Positions 11,388 through 21,507 of a DNA stretch of 64,000 nucleotides are shown piece by piece. This stretch comes from Candidatus Blochmanniella camponoti (GTDB taxonomy: Bacteria > Pseudomonadota > Gammaproteobacteria > Enterobacterales > Enterobacteriaceae). A model generated the notes under the pieces. It was not told the origin of the DNA, did no database searches, and saw nothing but the letters and a program-made list of their open reading frames with translations. A program made the translations under genes and the position numbers. The DNA lies in contig NZ_CP097751.1 in assembly GCF_023585825.1 (NCBI RefSeq), positions 726,947 to 790,946 of the forward strand. Direction: 5' to 3'. Position 1 is the stretch's first letter. Each line of letters starts with the position of its first letter.

Positions 11388-11781
11388 AATAAAAATTACA
11401 TATATTTTTTACTGAAAAGATCTTTTTAAAACCGTAAAATATCTGTTATATACAGATATATATAATGAATAAAATTATTGCATCGATTTAACAATTTTTA
11501 TGGTTTTACAACGTTAAAGAATAACTCTTTAAAATTTTATTATATTTTTAATATCATTTTAAATGAAATGAATATTTATATTTATAAAATACATAATTGA
11601 TCATTATATAAATATCATCGAGTTAATCAATTATAACTTCTCTAATTTATGTCAATCTAGCATATGTCTAATTTTAATTAAAGTTTTAATAAATAATAAA
11701 TAAAAAGCATGAAAATCGAAAATTCTCAAATAAGTGAATTTATATCTAAGTAACAATAATATCTAAACATTATCTGAAAAT

Positions 11782-11807
11782 AAATTATGTTATTAATAAC
11801 ATAATTT
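11782..11807. repeat. 26-bp perfect palindrome
   Basis: A perfectly self-complementary 26-base stretch, centre between 11794 and 11795, reading aaattatgttatt outwards on both strands. No gene within 390 bases. Role unknown. Confidence 0.7.
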
Positions 11808-12437
11808 CCATTTAAATAGTCATAAATAAAAAATAATATCCAAAAACTTTAATTTTTAAAAATAATTATTATCTAATTATTTAGATTATATAATTAAAGT
11901 TTTAATAAAACAGTAGTTTCTCTTGAGCAATTATAAACATAATAAAAATACATTAAAACATTATAGAAGATAAAAATACTCTCGATCTATACAAACGTTA
12001 ATTGATTGAAATAATGTATAATTATATATATTACGTAATCAACAATTTGCACATCTAAAACTATTAATAACAAGAATTATTTATCAATATAGTCTGTTAC
12101 CATCATGAAAAATAGTTTTACAAAAATAAATTTTTTACTAAATTTTGATATATCATCATATTTACACACAAACTTAAACATTGTTGCATTTCTATTATGA
12201 AATTAAATTCAAAACCTTGTAATTATAATTACTGATGACAGATAAAAATTATCTGTTAATAATAATGATATCTAATTATATCATTATTGTGCATTCACTT
12301 ATTAGACACAAACTTATTATTCAAAAAATAGTTAATTACTTGGCATCTAAAAAATATGATTTAATGTCTTATCAAGTTAACATGATTAACGTTACATATA
12401 TGTAAAACTACGTATATAAGAAATACTGATTACACTA

Positions 12438-12466
12438 ATATATTGTCAATAAAATTGACAATATAT
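12438..12466. repeat. 13-bp perfect hairpin
   Basis: Arms atatattgtcaat (12438-12450) and attgacaatatat (12454-12466) with an aaa loop. It lies about 195 bases upstream of the lon -35 element. Confidence 0.7.
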
Positions 12467-12662
12467 CTGAAAAATTGAAATAGTTAATAGCTTTATTGCA
12501 ACATACTTATATATATTTTAATGAAAATTAAATATTAAAAATATTAAGCGTGTTTTAATGAATAAAAATAATTTTTTACGTAATTAAAATCTAATAAATA
12601 TTAAATGATAAAATAAATTCGGTATAAATAATTTTTTATTTTTTATTTTCATAATGCTCGAT

Positions 12663-12690
12663 GTTGAATATGATTAATTTGTCCCCATAT
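12663..12690 (+). promoter_or_regulatory. Sigma-32 (heat-shock) promoter of lon
   Basis: GTTGAAT (12663-12669), 13-base spacer, CCCCATAT (12683-12690). This fits the sigma-32 consensus CTTGAAA-N13/14-CCCCATNT and, as I recall it, matches the E. coli lon promoter (GTTGAAT-N13-CCCCATAT) exactly at both boxes. A GC-rich octamer is conspicuous in this AT-rich spacer, which argues for selection. The leader would be about 80 bases. Confidence 0.8.
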
Positions 12691-12776
12691 TTTTAGGTAT
12701 TTGATTATTAAAGTGGTGCAGCCGAATATTAAAGATGTTATAATATCAACAAGTTATAACCAAGAGAGATCGCTCT

Positions 12777-15140
12777 ATGAATACTGATCAAACTGAGCGC
12801 ATAGAAATACCTGTGTTACCTTTGCGTGATGTAGTGGTGTATCCACATATGGTGATTCCGTTATTCGTTGGTCGGGACAAATCAATTAGATGTCTCGAAT
12901 CTGCCATGAATAGCGACAAAAAGGTTATGTTAGTAGCTCAAAAAGAAGCATCAACCGATGAACCCAGTATTAATGACCTTTTTTCAGTTGGAACAGTATC
13001 TATAATATTACAGATGCTCAAATTACCAGATGGTACGGTCAAAGTATTAGTAGAAGGACTAGAGCGTGCCCGTATTATCGAGTTAACTGATACTGGAAAT
13101 CACTTTAAAGCTCAAGCAAGTGCTTTCCATCCTAACGAACTAAACGAACGTGAACAAGAAGTTCTAATGCGCACTGTTATTAATCAATTTGAAGGATTTC
13201 TTAAACTTAATAAAAAAATACCCTCTGAAGTTTTAACATCCTTGAATAATATTGACAATGCAGATCGTCTTGCTGATACCATCGCCGCTCATATGCCACT
13301 CAAATTAGATGATAAACAATCCATTTTAGAAATGTCAGATGTTACGGAAAGACTAGAATATTTAATAGCGATGATGGAATCAGAAATTGAATTATTACAA
13401 GTTGAAAAACGTATTCGCAATCGTGTAAAAAAACAAATGGAAAAGAGCCAACGTGAATATTACTTAAATGAACAAATGAAAGCTATACAAAAAGAACTGG
13501 GAGAACTGGATGCTGTTGTTGACGAAAATGAATCTCTTAGACGCAAAATAGAAGCAGCTAAAATGCCTAAAGAGGCACGAAACAAAGTAGAATCAGAGTG
13601 GCAAAAATTGAAAATGATGTCCCCTATGTCTGCTGAAGCTGCTGTAGTTCGTGGATATATTGATTGGATATTATCAGTACCTTGGCATGCAAGAAGTAAA
13701 ATGAAAAAAGATCTGCTTAAAGCTCAAGAAAGCCTGGACAAAGATCACTACGGATTAGAGCGTGTTAAAGATCGAATTTTAGAATATTTAGCAGTACAAA
13801 ACAGAATAAATAAAATTAAAGGACCTATTTTATGTTTAGTAGGACCACCGGGAGTAGGTAAAACATCACTTGGGCGATCTATTGCTAAGGCTACTGGACG
13901 TAAGTATATACGTATGGCTTTAGGTGGTATGCGTGATGAAGCCGAAATTAGAGGCCACCGTCGTACCTACATTGGATCTATGCCTGGGAAACTTATACAA
14001 AAGATGTCTAAAGTTGGAGTAAGGAATCCGTTATTCCTGTTAGATGAAATAGATAAGATGTCCTTAGATATGCGTGGAGATCCAGCTGCTGCTTTGCTAG
14101 AAGTATTGGATCCAGAGCAAAATACTGCTTTTAATGATCATTATTTAGAAATAGATTATGATTTATCTGATGTTATGTTTGTTGCTACTTCTAACTCAAT
14201 GGATATTCCCAGTCCTTTGTTAGATCGAATGGAAGTAATACGTTTATCTGGTTATACCGAAGATGAAAAGTTAAATATAGCACGACAGCATTTATTCAAT
14301 AAGCAAATAGAGCGTAATGCTTTAAAGCTAGAAGAATTAACAATTCAAGACGATGCTTTAGTAGATATTATTAGACATTATACACGCGAAGCTGGAGTAC
14401 GTAATTTAGAACGCGAAATTTCTAAATTATGTCGTAAAACAGTAAAAATGCTTTTAATGAATAAAAAAATAAGACACATAACCATTGATAAAAATAATTT
14501 AAAAGATTTTCTTGGTGTGCAACGCTATAATTGTACTCATGCAGATCAAGAAAATCGTGTAGGGCAAGTTACTGGATTAGCTTGGACTGAAGTAGGAGGA
14601 GATCTTTTAACTATTGAAACTGCTTGTGTTCCTGGAAAAGGGAAATTGACATATACTGGATCTTTAGGTGAAGTTATGCAAGAATCTATTCAAGCTGCAT
14701 TAACTGTGGTAAGAGCGCGTGCAGATAAATTAGGTATTAATACGGATTTTTATGAAAAAAAAGACATTCATGTACATGTACCAGAAGGAGCTACTCCAAA
14801 AGATGGACCCAGCGCTGGAATTGCTATGTGTACTGCTTTAGTTTCTTGTTTAACAGGAAATTCTGTTAAAGCTAGTGTAGCAATGACAGGAGAAATAACT
14901 TTAAGGGGGCAAATATTACCTATTGGTGGATTGAAAGAAAAATTGTTAGCTGCGCATCGAGGAGGCATCAAAACAGTATTAATACCGTATGAAAACAAAC
15001 GCGATCTAGAAGATATGCCGGCTATTGTAGTGAATAATTTGGACATTCATCCAGTCAAACAAATAGACGAAGTGTTAATATTAGCACTACAAAATATCCC
15101 TTTTAATTCTGAAATAACACCTAAAGCATCATTAGTATGA
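12777..15140 (+). CDS. lon: ATP-dependent protease Lon
   Basis: Homohexameric AAA+ serine protease that degrades misfolded and short-lived proteins. It has 787 residues (E. coli 784). Order: N-terminal substrate domain (1-210), coiled coil (about 215-300), AAA+ with Walker A GPPGVGKTS (about 356-364), Walker B FLLDEIDKM, and the protease domain with the Ser-Lys dyad S679 (DGPSAG) and K722 (GLKEK), the same numbering as E. coli. The aagagaga ribosome site and gctct before ATG also match the E. coli leader. It is controlled by a conserved heat-shock promoter. No partner gene nearby; hupB, next in E. coli, is missing. Confidence 0.97.
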   Translation: MNTDQTERIEIPVLPLRDVVVYPHMVIPLFVGRDKSIRCLESAMNSDKKVMLVAQKEASTDEPSINDLFSVGTVSIILQMLKLPDGTVKVLVEGLERARIIELTDTGNHFKAQASAFHPNELNEREQEVLMRTVINQFEGFLKLNKKIPSEVLTSLNNIDNADRLADTIAAHMPLKLDDKQSILEMSDVTERLEYLIAMMESEIELLQVEKRIRNRVKKQMEKSQREYYLNEQMKAIQKELGELDAVVDENESLRRKIEAAKMPKEARNKVESEWQKLKMMSPMSAEAAVVRGYIDWILSVPWHARSKMKKDLLKAQESLDKDHYGLERVKDRILEYLAVQNRINKIKGPILCLVGPPGVGKTSLGRSIAKATGRKYIRMALGGMRDEAEIRGHRRTYIGSMPGKLIQKMSKVGVRNPLFLLDEIDKMSLDMRGDPAAALLEVLDPEQNTAFNDHYLEIDYDLSDVMFVATSNSMDIPSPLLDRMEVIRLSGYTEDEKLNIARQHLFNKQIERNALKLEELTIQDDALVDIIRHYTREAGVRNLEREISKLCRKTVKMLLMNKKIRHITIDKNNLKDFLGVQRYNCTHADQENRVGQVTGLAWTEVGGDLLTIETACVPGKGKLTYTGSLGEVMQESIQAALTVVRARADKLGINTDFYEKKDIHVHVPEGATPKDGPSAGIAMCTALVSCLTGNSVKASVAMTGEITLRGQILPIGGLKEKLLAAHRGGIKTVLIPYENKRDLEDMPAIVVNNLDIHPVKQIDEVLILALQNIPFNSEITPKASLV

Positions 15141-15681
15141 CATATCGTGTAATTTGTAGAAACATAGAGATACAATAAAACTAAGATATATCATTTATTG
15201 TATTAAAATAATCACATATGAAATATATATATAAGAACTATAGTTATGATGTTCTAATTAAATAGAGTAATTTTTTTATACCATGGTTAGTGTGTTTTAA
15301 TTATTTAAAAAATTTTCTATATACTATAGACCTAATGACTATGATATTTCCATTAAATTATACACTAAACACTACTAAGCACGCTGCATTTATCTTTATT
15401 CGGTGATAAGAACAATGGTAATCAAACTATTTGAGATAATTTTTTGAACATCAATATTAACTATTAGCATTAAATGGTAATTAATAAAAAATTTATGAAA
15501 ATCATTAAAAATTAAAATACAAAAATCCTGGCATCTATAGTCGCACAACTTCTAAAATCACATTATAAATGTTTTAATCAACTAATTTCAAAATTAAAAA
15601 ATATTTTTTAAACCACATGATTACAAACACAAAATGTATTTTTGTGTAAATCTTTTTTATACTCAAATATTTAATTATTAC
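15141..15681. other. Spacer lon/ffs
   Basis: About 540 bases; E. coli has hupB and ppiD here. No remnant recognised. One 8-bp hairpin (acacaaaa / ttttgtgt, 15627-15647) is visible. The ffs promoter follows at the right end. Confidence 0.55.
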
Positions 15682-15710
15682 TTGAAAAATTTAAGATAAT
15701 CACAGATAAT
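15682..15710 (+). promoter_or_regulatory. Sigma-70 promoter of ffs
   Basis: TTGAAA (15682-15687), 17-base spacer, GATAAT (15705-15710). The predicted start (about 15717) coincides with the 5' end inferred for 4.5S RNA from its terminal stem. Confidence 0.65.
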
Positions 15711-15717
15711 CCCTAAA

Positions 15718-15820
15718 GGGATGTTATCAAATTATCCATAATAATTTTTAAAAAATCGGTCAGGTCTGGAAAGAAGCAGCCGTAATAAAGAACTACGATG
15801 GGTATTTTGTTTAGCATCCT
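15718..15820 (+). ncRNA. ffs: 4.5S RNA (signal recognition particle RNA)
   Basis: RNA scaffold of the SRP; binds Ffh and targets membrane proteins. The universally conserved domain IV core is present from about 15758 to 15781: ggtcaggt, a GGAA tetraloop (15768-15771) and the asymmetric-loop word agcagcc. The terminal stem is supported by ggatg (15719-15723) pairing with catcc (15815-15819), extended by tta/ta pairs. The tetraloop is closed by a U-A pair instead of the C-G of E. coli, with both sides changed, so pairing is kept. Length about 103 (E. coli 114). The E. coli neighbours lon and apt are the same. Ends are approximate. Confidence 0.9.
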
Positions 15821-16717
15821 CAATAAAGTAGAGGTGGCATTTTAATTTTTACGAGGCTTTCATATTGATAAAAAAATAAAATGTAACTGTATATTTTCTC
15901 TGTCCCTCTGACAGAGAAAATGCGTTTATTTTTTAAAAAATAATATAGGAATATTTATCAGCGTCTTTATTTGATCTACCGAATAGATATTTGGTCATAT
16001 AAAATATCACGAAATGAAATAGAAATGTTCAAGATATCGTTATTACAAGTATCGTGTTTATTTTTTAAAAACATATTTATCATTATACTTTTATATCTTC
16101 TCAAACATATTAAGTTTCAATTTTTTATGCTTTTACTAAAAACCATAATTTTTAATCTTTAGAACGTACGATACTGCGAATACAAATAAACAATCAACCA
16201 AAAAGTATCTAAATTAATTCGATACTAATATCACTAAAAAACATATCTTTTACAAATAATTAAATATATTTAAACAAAAAATTTACAAATTGCTAATAAT
16301 ATTTAAAAATTTATTTAGATTTAATAATTTTTTATCCTAAAATACATTATATATTGACTATATAACCATTTTACATATTATTATTTAAAAAATAAGATGT
16401 ACTCATTTATCATTAATAACCAAATAATTGAATACATATTTCAATTATATATATTTATACTATATACTGTATTTAAAATATTCTTGTAAAAAATGTTCAT
16501 TTATTTAAAATAAATACTTGAAATTTTTATTAAAAATATATATAAGGCACATGTATCATATTTAAATTATTTTTATTGAAAAACGATATTATAAATTATA
16601 CAAATATATAATATTGTTTTACGAATAAAGTAATTTACTAAAATTTAGTGGCAAAAGAAAATTTATATATAAATGTATACAAATACAGATAAATATTGTT
16701 TCTATTTTGGAAAAAAT
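15821..16717. other. Spacer ffs/apt
   Basis: About 900 AT-rich bases, equal to the ybaZ-to-apt stretch in E. coli, with nothing readable left. It holds a hairpin after ffs (15894-15920) and a 9-bp hairpin (ataattgaa / ttcaattat, 16424-16448). An open frame at 15971-16162 encodes 63 low-complexity hydrophobic residues with no good start signal and is not called. An in-frame upstream ATG for apt (16673) is rejected in favour of 16718. Confidence 0.55.
15894..15920 (+). terminator. Hairpin downstream of ffs
   Basis: Arms ttttctctgtc (15894-15904) and gacagagaaaa (15910-15920), loop cctct, then tgcgtttatttttt. An 11-bp stem with a GC-containing core, 75 bases after 4.5S RNA. Probable terminator, though the U-run is not directly adjacent. 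Confidence 0.5.
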
Positions 16718-17272
16718 ATGACAAATGTTACGGATCAACAATTAGAATTGATCAAAAAAAGTATCCAATTTGTACCTAATTATCCAAAAAAAGGCATTTT
16801 ATTTCGAGACATCACTGAATTATTAAAAAATCCTCAAGCATATTCGGCAAGCATTACTCTTTTGGCCTATCATTATAGAAATCATAAACTAACTAAAGTA
16901 GTAGGTATAGAAGCTAGAGGATTCTTATTCAGTGCTCCATTAGCATTAATACTGAAATTAGGTTTTATTCCAGCCCGTAAATCAGGAAGATTACCCCGTG
17001 ATACTATTAGAGAGCCATATATTTTAGAATATGATAACGGATTCTTAGAAATACACACCGATGCTATTACTCCAGGTGACCAAGTTTTAATTATAGATGA
17101 TTTATTAGCAACGGGCGGAACAATCGCAGCAGCAGTAAAATTAATCAGACGGTTAGGAGGAGAAGTAAATCATGCTGGATTTATAATAGATTTAGAAAGC
17201 TTAGGTGGAAAATCATTATTAAAGAAAATAGGAATAAATTCCACTAGTTTAGTGACGTTCTCTAATCATTAA
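16718..17272 (+). CDS. apt: Adenine phosphoribosyltransferase
   Basis: Salvages adenine to AMP using PRPP. It has 184 residues (E. coli 183) when started at the ATG at 16718, which aligns with the E. coli start (MTATAQQLE) and has a tggaaaa ribosome site. The longer frame from 16673 adds 15 unrelated residues. The PRPP loop [13 protein letters not shown] is intact, as are the GIEARGFLF and [11 protein letters not shown] segments. Next gene dnaX 71 bases downstream, as in E. coli. Suggests reliance on salvaged or recycled adenine. Confidence 0.94.
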   Translation: MTNVTDQQLELIKKSIQFVPNYPKKGILFRDITELLKNPQAYSASITLLAYHYRNHKLTKVVGIEARGFLFSAPLALILKLGFIPARKSGRLPRDTIREPYILEYDNGFLEIHTDAITPGDQVLIIDDLLATGGTIAAAVKLIRRLGGEVNHAGFIIDLESLGGKSLLKKIGINSTSLVTFSNH

Positions 17273-17343
17273 AATATCCCATCACTAAACCAATAAGTTT
17301 TAGTTCTTATATTTATAATAATTACTATACGAGCTGTATCCTT

Positions 17344-19440
17344 ATGAGTTATCAAGTACTCGCCCGTAAGTGGCGTCCAAAAAAATTTTCTGATATTGTA
17401 GGGCAAGAACACATCATTCAAGCAATAACACATACTTTTTCATTAAATAAAATTCACCACGCTTATATATTGTCCGGTACAAGAGGAGTAGGAAAAACTA
17501 CTATTGCTCGATTATTCGCAAAAGGATTAAACTGTGAACAAGGTACAACATATACCATGTGTGGTCAATGTAATAATTGCAAAGATATTGAATTAGGTTG
17601 TTTTATTGATCTAATTGAAATAGACGCAGCATCACGCACTAAAGTAGAAGATACTAGGGAATTTCTAGATAATGTACAATACATGCCATCTCGAGGTCGC
17701 TTTAAAGTATATCTCATAGATGAAGTACATATGTTATCACGTCATAGTTTCAATGCCTTATTAAAGACATTAGAAGAACCACCTACACATGTTAAATTTA
17801 TTTTGATTACTACTGAATACCAAAAATTACCGGAGACTATCTTATCCCGATGTTTACAGTTTCACTTGAAACCTCTAAATATTTCTCAAATTATAACTCA
17901 ACTAACGTATATTTTTCATAAAGAAAGCATAAACATAGAAACTTCTGCTTTAGAATCATTAGCATATGCATCAAAAGGAAGTATGCGTGATGCGCTTAGT
18001 TTGGCAGAACAAGCTATTGTCTTGGGAAATAATGAGATAACTAATAGTGTTATTAATAATATGTTTGGTATATCGAATATCGAACATCCATTATGTTTAA
18101 TTGAGAGCTTAATTGATGAAGATATACATAATATTATGCACCAAATTGAAAATTTGACTGTTTTGGGAATCCATTGGGATTATGTTTTTAATGAAATTCT
18201 TACTATCTTACAGAAAATAGCTATAGGTCAATTTCTATCAAATTCTGTACAAAAAGAGGATAAGAATATAACACAACATATCAATCAACGTATACGTAAA
18301 TTAAGTAATCGTATTACGCCAGAAAATGTACAATTATATTATCAAATATTTCTATTAGGTCGTCGCGAATTACCGTATGCTCCTAGTCATCGCATGGGAA
18401 TAGAAATGACCATGTTACGAGCATTAGCTTTTCGTCCTGATGTAGACATAGCAAACAAAAAACATGATAATGATAATGATAATGATAATATACTTGCAAA
18501 ATCTGTATGCTCAGATAATAATTCTGAAATGAATACTAATGATACACAATATATTGCTACTGATCTTTTTCAAAAAAAAAACCATAATCAAGGTAGTAAG
18601 AATGTACTAAATATAGAAAAATCAAAAAAAACAAATAATATATTACTCTTAAATTTCAAAAAATCCGAATTACATTTGGATAATACTAAACCAAACATTT
18701 CAAGATCTGTCTCTAATAGAAATATCGCAAATATTACTTCTACAATATTAGAAGCTCGATCAAAGCTATTACAATATAAAGAACGTAACAAGTTAAATGT
18801 AATAGAAAAAAGATCAAATTTAACTTCAGAATCTCAAAAAAAAATAAAAGATATATTAGAACGATTTACCAGTATTAATACAATAATTTTAAAAAATAGT
18901 TCTGATCGTTTCGATAAAATTAATAAAGATTTATCAGGATATTTAGAATTTAGTAATAACAGTAATGATAAGGAAAATCCGCATAAAAACCATCAAAATA
19001 TGCCCGATTTCATAAAAGAAATACTTCAACAAGCAATAAATAATGATTTATGGATATCACAAATATATCGTTTGTCATTACCAAAATTAGAAAAAAAATT
19101 AGTTATGAATTCGTGGAAAGAAAAAATTTCTTCAGATGAAATATGCTTACATGTTCGCTCTGATTATCAACATTTAAATTCTATAGAATCCCATAATATC
19201 ATACAAAAATCACTCAGCAATAATATGGGTATACCAATAAAATTACATATAAAAAAAGATGACAATTATGCAATAAAAACACCAATGGAATATTTACATA
19301 CTTTATATAAAGAAAAAATATCATTAGTAAAGCAAGAATTTTCAAGTGATCCGTACGTTAAAATGATTAAATCTTTTTTTGATGCCGAAATAGATGAAAA
19401 TGATATTCAAGTACTTTACGATCAGAATAAAAACCTATAA
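17344..19440 (+). CDS. dnaX: DNA polymerase III subunit tau (and possibly gamma)
   Basis: Clamp-loader ATPase (gamma) and polymerase-dimerising scaffold (tau). It has 698 residues (E. coli tau 643). AAA+ module: Walker A GTRGVGKTT (about 45-53), zinc-binding cysteines C64, C73, C76, C79, Walker B YLIDEVHML, sensor 1 region ILITTEYQKLPETILSRC, domain III to about 370. Then a low-complexity linker starting with (Asp-Asn)4 encoded by four gataat repeats (18466-18489), and a diverged tau C-terminus (about 560-698). An A10 tract at 18572-18581 forms A-AAA-AAC in frame; slippage by -1 (or one extra A in the mRNA) gives Pro then stop, i.e. a 414-residue product, close to E. coli gamma (431). ybaB and recR, next in E. 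coli, are absent. Confidence 0.95.
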   Translation: MSYQVLARKWRPKKFSDIVGQEHIIQAITHTFSLNKIHHAYILSGTRGVGKTTIARLFAKGLNCEQGTTYTMCGQCNNCKDIELGCFIDLIEIDAASRTKVEDTREFLDNVQYMPSRGRFKVYLIDEVHMLSRHSFNALLKTLEEPPTHVKFILITTEYQKLPETILSRCLQFHLKPLNISQIITQLTYIFHKESINIETSALESLAYASKGSMRDALSLAEQAIVLGNNEITNSVINNMFGISNIEHPLCLIESLIDEDIHNIMHQIENLTVLGIHWDYVFNEILTILQKIAIGQFLSNSVQKEDKNITQHINQRIRKLSNRITPENVQLYYQIFLLGRRELPYAPSHRMGIEMTMLRALAFRPDVDIANKKHDNDNDNDNILAKSVCSDNNSEMNTNDTQYIATDLFQKKNHNQGSKNVLNIEKSKKTNNILLLNFKKSELHLDNTKPNISRSVSNRNIANITSTILEARSKLLQYKERNKLNVIEKRSNLTSESQKKIKDILERFTSINTIILKNSSDRFDKINKDLSGYLEFSNNSNDKENPHKNHQNMPDFIKEILQQAINNDLWISQIYRLSLPKLEKKLVMNSWKEKISSDEICLHVRSDYQHLNSIESHNIIQKSLSNNMGIPIKLHIKKDDNYAIKTPMEYLHTLYKEKISLVKQEFSSDPYVKMIKSFFDAEIDENDIQVLYDQNKNL

Positions 19441-19963
19441 AATTAATTAAATACAATATACTATCTCTCAATTACATCTAAATTATGATGTAATATAACA
19501 AGTTAATATCAATTGTATATTTTAAAAATGTAATTTTTCATTAATTAATAGAACTATTACTGTTATTTTTTTATAATAATTAATTATTATTTTATATATT
19601 TAATGATCAAAAATTAAATTAAAAAATTATTCATTAAACAACCACATGCAAAGAAATTAATTTAAAAATATGCATAAATACTTGCAATCCTATTAAATAT
19701 CTTAATTTGTTTTTTGATTTAATTATTGATTGATTATTCATACAGTATAAATATAAACAATCACTTTTATAATCTAAAGTAATCAGTTAATAAAATATAA
19801 TTTTATATTTTAGTTATGATACAATAATAATTATTGAAATTAAATTAATATAAATTAAATCTATGTTTAGATAAAACACTACTACTTATATCTGAGTAGA
19901 TAATGTTTTGACATATTATAAATATTGTTTACTAAATTTTTATAATTTTATTGAGAATTAAAT
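19441..19963. other. Spacer dnaX/adk
   Basis: 523 bases where E. coli has ybaB, recR and htpG. No remnant recognised. Includes an 8-bp hairpin 30 bases after dnaX (attacatc 19471-19478 / gatgtaat 19487-19494), a possible weak terminator, and an 18-bp AT-only palindrome near 19572-19589. Confidence 0.55.
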
Positions 19964-20626
19964 TTGATACGTATTATATTTTTAGGGCCTCCTGGATCTG
20001 GAAAAGGAACACAAGCTCATCTTATTGCAAATAAGTATAATATTCCAAATATTTCTACAGGAATGATGTTACGTCAAGAACTAACTAGAAGTGCATATAA
20101 ATCCTGTGCATTTCATAAAAATATAATAAATATCATGCATACTGGTGATTTAGTAAATGATGAATTTATGGTGCAATTAATTAACACACGTATTAATCAA
20201 CATGATTGTCGTAATGGATTTTTATTAGATGGTTTTCCTAGAACAATTTTGCAAGCAAAATCTATGAAACAATGTAAAATTTTTGTAAATTACATCATAG
20301 AATTTTTTGCATCAGATTCTGTGATTATTGATCGTATTGTAGGCCGAAGAATACATGTAAGCTCTGGTAGAACTTATCATATTAAATTCAATCCGCCTAG
20401 AAATTATGGATTAGATGATATTACCGGAGAAATTTTAACTACTCGAAAAGATGACCATGAAGAAGCTATACGTAAACGATTAAGTAATTACCACCAACAC
20501 ACTGAACCAGTGTTAGATTATTATCGAGAAGAATCGAAATATAAAAAAATGAAATATTTTTCTATTGATGGAAATCGTGACATTTCTGAAATCTACAAAG
20601 AATTAATTAATATCATTAGTTCATGA
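19964..20626 (+). CDS. adk: Adenylate kinase
   Basis: Interconverts ATP + AMP and 2 ADP; essential for nucleotide balance. It has 220 residues (E. coli 214). Walker A GPPGSGKGT at 8-16, NMP-binding DGFPRT, LID domain with GRRIHVSSGRTYH and TTRKDDHEEAIRKRL. The start is TTG followed by ATA; the ATA aligns with the E. coli initiator Met, so TTG adds one residue. Its ribosome site is ttgaga. The core is well conserved but the AMP-binding part (about 125-145) is more diverged. Confidence 0.95.
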   Translation: MIRIIFLGPPGSGKGTQAHLIANKYNIPNISTGMMLRQELTRSAYKSCAFHKNIINIMHTGDLVNDEFMVQLINTRINQHDCRNGFLLDGFPRTILQAKSMKQCKIFVNYIIEFFASDSVIIDRIVGRRIHVSSGRTYHIKFNPPRNYGLDDITGEILTTRKDDHEEAIRKRLSNYHQHTEPVLDYYREESKYKKMKYFSIDGNRDISEIYKELINIISS

Positions 20627-21507
20627 TGCTTATTATCATTTCTCATTCCAGTTTTATTATTGATATCAATATCATTATAGATAATAACAGCGTATAAAAT
20701 CGTTATCCTATTAATTATACGTTGTGGTTTGATTCCTAAAAAATGTAACCATGCATTAATAATTAATTTACATATATAAACAGACACTAAATACTAATTA
20801 ATCAAAAAACATGACAATGAATAATATATTACTTTTATAATCAAATACTTAGACCTGACCATCAAATAGTGAACATTCAACACAACATTACGGATACATA
20901 AATTATTTTAAAATTCATATAAAAATATGATAGGAAATTTTATTCTAAGTACTGCATGTAGTATAAGAAAATATATTCGACAATTATAAAACACTGATTA
21001 TATTGACTTCTTTCATATAATTTCTATGTTAATATTGTAACACGGCATGCTTAATTCCATGGTATCTTAAAAAGAGCGTACGTATTATGTTTGTTATTTT
21101 ATTCTTTAAATAAGATAAGTTTAAGTTCTGTTAATTAATAAACTATCTTTTAACAAAAAAATGAGTAATCATTAAATAGTACTCACATTTATTTGATTAA
21201 ATGCTTGTTAATAATTTTTTGTATTATAAAACAACAAACACAAGCGCTGTAAGAAATCTTCAAATACAACTATAGTGAAAACATGCATTCTAACAAAAAC
21301 GAAACCACACATATAATTTTTTAAATAATCTTAATGAATATATGCAATAAAAACTCCTATGTATATCTCATACGTATACCATAAAGACAGAGTGTATGCG
21401 TCTTAACATCATTTTTAATATTACTTTAAATAATAATATTGTTATTTCCAATAAAAAATATCTATAATATATAGATATTTTTTACGATTAATATAAAAGT
21501 GTCAAAT
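20627..21507. other. Spacer adk/lpxH
   Basis: 881 bases between convergent adk and lpxH. In E. coli this interval holds many genes (hemH to ppiB); none is recognisable. A minus-strand open frame overlapping the adk end (20593-20787) is not believed. The one clear structure is the lpxH terminator (21453-21483). Confidence 0.55.
21453..21483 (-). terminator. 14-bp terminator hairpin after lpxH
   Basis: Arms aaaaaatatctata (21453-21466) and tatagatatttttt (21470-21483), 3-base loop. On the minus strand it lies 24 bases after the lpxH stop and ends in T6, as an intrinsic terminator should. Confidence 0.6.

Larger units (their letters stand above)
11388..12776. other. 1.4-kb non-coding spacer upstream of lon, rich in inverted repeats
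   Basis: Extremely AT-rich. In E. coli clpX precedes lon; I see no clpX or other coding remnant in any frame. It holds the lon heat-shock promoter (12663-12690) and at least four clean inverted repeats: a 26-bp perfect palindrome (11782-11807), a 7-bp hairpin (12238-12256), a 10-bp hairpin (12261-12288) and a 13-bp hairpin (12438-12466). Most of the rest looks like eroded DNA. Confidence 0.6.

Noticed and set aside
15971-16162. 63-codon open frame after ffs
   Set aside because: Low-complexity Ile/Leu/Phe/Lys composition as expected of AT-rich DNA, no convincing ribosome site, no family recognised.
16673-16717. Longer Apt start
   Set aside because: The added 15 residues have no counterpart; ATG 16718 has the better ribosome site and matches the E. 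coli start.
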